Assembly (NCBI GenBank): GCA_900757255.1
Contig: CAAENE010000424.1
Coordinates: forward strand, 1 to 7,917
Length of the DNA stretch: 7,917 nucleotides
From: Clostridia bacterium
GTDB lineage: Bacteria; Bacillota; Clostridia; HGM11514
Direction of reading: 5' to 3'
Part shown: positions 6,525 through 7,917 of the stretch, in pieces
Position numbering within the stretch: the stretch's first letter is position 1
Layout of the letters: each line of letters opens with the position of its first letter
Made by a program: the position numbers and the translations under genes
The notes under the pieces: generated by a model
The model's input: only the letters and a program-made list of their open reading frames with translations
The model's database searches: none
What the model was told of the DNA's origin: nothing

Positions 6525-6530
6525 CCTCCT
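6525..6530 (-). promoter_or_regulatory. Ribosome binding site that decides the TTG start of the Crp/Fnr gene
   Basis: AGGAGG on the minus strand ends 9 nt before the TTG at 6515. The only earlier in-frame start (GTG at 6545) would place this site inside the coding region and add ten residues not expected in the family. Confidence 0.65.
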
Positions 6531-6558
6531 TGTAAGAGCAAACACAAAGATAGTTTGT

Positions 6559-7344
6559 TTAATTTTTCACTAAAACGGCATAATTTCCGTTCATATAAGG
6601 TTCGCTGATAACCGCTGTATCAACCATAGAATCGACGTCATTGATACCCACGATAGCAAGATCAACTGTCTTTTCCTGAAGAGACGGTTTCATCAGCTGA
6701 AAGTCCATGGTTTTTATTTCTATTTTTTTACCTGTCAAAAGCCCTATTCTCTTTGCCAGTTCGACATCAAATCCAATTACCTGCCCGGCTGCATTTTTGT
6801 AGGAAAACGGAATCATGACCGCTTCTACACCAACAGTCAGGGTTTCCTCACTCTCCGGTTCCGGAATTTGAGGCATAACCAAATTTTCAGAGTCGCCTTT
6901 TTGGAACCACCTGCTCTTCATTTCATCTATTGTTCCTTCGCTTTTGAGTTGGTTAATTGCGCCGTTTACCTGCTCGATTAAAACAGAGTTATCCTGAGAG
7001 GCCGCAATTACATAATGAAACTGCTGAACCGGTTCCGGTAAAATAGAAAACGCACCGTTTTCCTCAACAGCATAGTTAAGAACAGTGTCTACAAAGACAA
7101 TCGCGTCAGCTTTATCCTTGTTGAGACTGACAACCGCATCCAATAACGTTTTCTCTTTTTTCATGGTTGCGTCCGGAAATTTTTCACTGACAATTGATTC
7201 TGCCGGGGAATCTTCCAGAACGGCTATTTTTTTACCGCTTAACTGAGATAGAGAAGTAATTTTCTCCTTTTCAGACTGGACAGGCGCACCGCACCCGGCC
7301 AAAACCGCTAAACAGAGCAATAGAACGACAGCTATTTTTCTCAA
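6559..7344 (-). CDS. Lipoprotein solute-binding protein (SBP_bac_3 type) with swapped halves
   Basis: This is a 261-residue exported lipoprotein of the amino-acid-type ABC binding-protein family. The N-terminus (RKIAVVLLL...) is a signal peptide ending in the lipobox LAGC, with Cys18 as the lipid anchor. Residues 29-148 match the second half of a normal SBP_bac_3 domain: SLSQLSGKKIAVL, then LDAVVSLNKDKADAIVFVD, then the return strand and INQLKSEGTIDEMKSRWF. After an acidic, proline-containing linker (149-167), residues 168-261 match the first half: TLTVGVEAVMIPFSY, GFDVELAKRIG, DLAIVGIND and SEPYMNGNYAVLVKN. The order is therefore reversed. The arginine that normally follows the IT-x-x segment before the SEPY motif is missing (INDVDSMVD). 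No permease or ATPase is adjacent, so it may be an orphan receptor. The TTG at 7344 is favoured by AGGTG (7351-7355) 6 nt upstream; the GTG at 7353 would overlap that site. Confidence 0.85.
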   Translation of the reverse strand: MRKIAVVLLLCLAVLAGCGAPVQSEKEKITSLSQLSGKKIAVLEDSPAESIVSEKFPDATMKKEKTLLDAVVSLNKDKADAIVFVDTVLNYAVEENGAFSILPEPVQQFHYVIAASQDNSVLIEQVNGAINQLKSEGTIDEMKSRWFQKGDSENLVMPQIPEPESEETLTVGVEAVMIPFSYKNAAGQVIGFDVELAKRIGLLTGKKIEIKTMDFQLMKPSLQEKTVDLAIVGINDVDSMVDTAVISEPYMNGNYAVLVKN

Positions 7345-7350
7345 TGAGAA

Positions 7351-7355
7351 CACCT
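7351..7355 (-). promoter_or_regulatory. Probable ribosome binding site of the solute-binding lipoprotein gene
   Basis: AGGTG on the minus strand matches part of the AAGGAGGTG consensus and lies 6 nt before the TTG at 7344. It is the best ribosome site near the gene, but moderate in strength. Confidence 0.45.
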
Positions 7356-7375
7356 GCTTTTAAAAGAGTATAAAT

Positions 7376-7404
7376 AGTATATCAAAAAACGACGCAAAAG
7401 TCCA
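7376..7404 (-). promoter_or_regulatory. Candidate sigma-70-type promoter for the six-gene minus-strand cluster
   Basis: On the minus strand, TGGACT (7399-7404; four of six matches to TTGACA) is followed by a 17-nt spacer and TATACT (7376-7381; five of six matches to TATAAT). Transcription would start near 7369 and give a leader of about 25 nt before the TTG at 7344. It lies just downstream of the terminator of the preceding gene, where a promoter is needed. A second TATACT at 7367-7372 has no good partner. Confidence 0.5.
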
Positions 7405-7440
7405 GTGATTCCCCAAAAATACCGGATATTTTCCGCAATC

Positions 7441-7482
7441 AAAAAACACAGGTGAGCCGCAAAAGGCTGACCTGTGTTTTTT
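7441..7482 (-). terminator. Strong terminator after the VOC gene
   Basis: A perfect 13-bp outer stem (7441-7453 with 7470-7482) is followed by one mismatch and a 4-bp inner stem AGCC/GGCT, closing a GCAAAA loop. On the minus strand it ends in six T, 5 nt after the TAA of the VOC gene (7487-7489). It would also work on the plus strand, where no gene approaches it. Confidence 0.93.
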
Positions 7483-7486
7483 AGCA

Positions 7487-7917
7487 TTATCGGATACAGC
7501 TTCGCACAAAGCGTTCGGGAACGTCCATTCTTTTCGCTGTTTCTTCCATAGATAAGCCGCTGTCCAAAAAGCGCCGGCAAACCAGCTTCATGCTTTCCCC
7601 AACCTCAATGATGTGCATATCCGGATCGTAAATGCGGACGACGCGCTGTCCCCAGCGGTGCTCATACACCTGGTGGACATATTGAATTGCATCAAGCTTC
7701 GCTATCTTTTCAAGGAACTGGTCAAAATCTTCTTCCTCAAAGTACACTTCCGTGTCATTGCCGGAAAAGCACACTTCTTTTTGAATAAATCCCATCCAGC
7801 TGTCAAGCGTCTGCAAAGCAAGCCCGCCGGTTAGAGTGACATTCGCGCCAAAATCAGCAATCACTCTCAGACCCAGAACTTGTTTATAGAAAGTTTTTGA
7901 CTTTTCCATATCTGATA
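7487..7917 (-). CDS. VOC (glyoxalase/bleomycin resistance fold) family protein, 5' end missing
   Basis: This gene runs off the right edge. In-frame codons before the ATG at 7909 read Ser-Asp, giving SDMEKSKTFYKQVLGLRV. This is the usual first helix of VOC proteins, which is normally preceded by a short beta strand, so the true start is probably only about 10 residues beyond the window. The vicinal-oxygen-chelate fold is seen in FYKQVLGL, the central VYFEEEDFDQFLEKI and the C-terminal IYDPDMHIIEVGES, whose final glutamate is a common metal ligand. Members include glyoxalase I, fosfomycin or bleomycin resistance proteins and dioxygenases; nothing here singles one out. After the domain there is an extra tail of about 34 residues (7490-7591) with a helix-turn-helix look (LSMEETAKRMDVPERFV). 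The gene stops before a strong terminator and is separate from the downstream cluster. Confidence 0.85.
   Translation of the reverse strand, partial: SDMEKSKTFYKQVLGLRVIADFGANVTLTGGLALQTLDSWMGFIQKEVCFSGNDTEVYFEEEDFDQFLEKIAKLDAIQYVHQVYEHRWGQRVVRIYDPDMHIIEVGESMKLVCRRFLDSGLSMEETAKRMDVPERFVRSCIR

Noticed and set aside
6516..6545. GTG at 6545 as the Crp/Fnr start
   Set aside because: It would put the strong AGGAGG inside the gene and add ten residues not expected in the family.
6516..6558. A short imperfect inverted repeat (CAAAC...GTTTG) between the binding-protein and regulator genes, considered as a terminator or operator
   Set aside because: The stem is only 5 bp, has no T tract and does not look like a Crp/Fnr palindrome.
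6559..7344. Interpreting the binding protein as a pseudogene or truncated tandem protein
   Set aside because: The frame is intact, the signal peptide and lipobox are good, and the two halves together supply one complete domain. Permutation explains it better, although descent from a trimmed tandem is still possible.
7341..7580. Minus-strand 79-codon frame overlapping the VOC gene end and the terminator
   Set aside because: It reads through the terminator hairpin and an intergenic region in another frame, and its translation has no recognisable features.

Overview
The window looks like chromosomal DNA of an anaerobic, low-to-mid GC Firmicute. It is probably from class Clostridia, perhaps an Oscillospiraceae/Ruminococcaceae relative. 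The basis is a pyruvate formate-lyase pair, an ECF-type vitamin transporter S subunit, a type III pantothenate kinase, a clostridial-style Crp/Fnr regulator, strong GGAGG ribosome sites and A/T-flanked hairpin terminators. The taxonomic placement is inference. I see no rRNA, tRNA, CRISPR array, insertion sequence or phage gene.

Left part, plus strand (1-1755): the 3' portion of pflB, cut by the window edge just before its active-site Cys-Cys pair, followed 5 nt later by pflA, the radical-SAM activase. The pair converts pyruvate + CoA to acetyl-CoA + formate. The pflA stop codon lies inside a hairpin terminator.

Middle (1783-3058), minus strand: a single uroporphyrinogen-decarboxylase-superfamily gene (MtaA-like, not hemE). 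It is bracketed by two nearly identical terminator hairpins, 1723-1757 and 3025-3060.

Right part, minus strand, read from 7404 down to 3032: six tightly spaced genes that could form one transcription unit. They are a lipoprotein solute-binding protein, a Crp/Fnr regulator, an AllA-like small protein, a patatin-like lipase, a CoaX-type pantothenate kinase and an ECF S component (probably pantothenate-specific). A promoter candidate lies at 7376-7404 and a terminator at 3032-3058. The last two genes fit together as vitamin B5 uptake plus the first step of CoA synthesis. How the first four connect to this is not clear.

Right edge: the 3' part of a VOC (glyoxalase-fold) gene with a helix-turn-helix-like tail, closed by a strong terminator at 7441-7482.

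The most interesting item is the solute-binding lipoprotein. Its two halves are in swapped order (lobe 2 and the C-terminal return first, the N-terminal half of lobe 1 last), which is what a natural circular permutation would look like. It also lacks the usual ligand carboxylate-binding arginine and has no permease or ATPase nearby. I do not see a clearly new multi-gene system.
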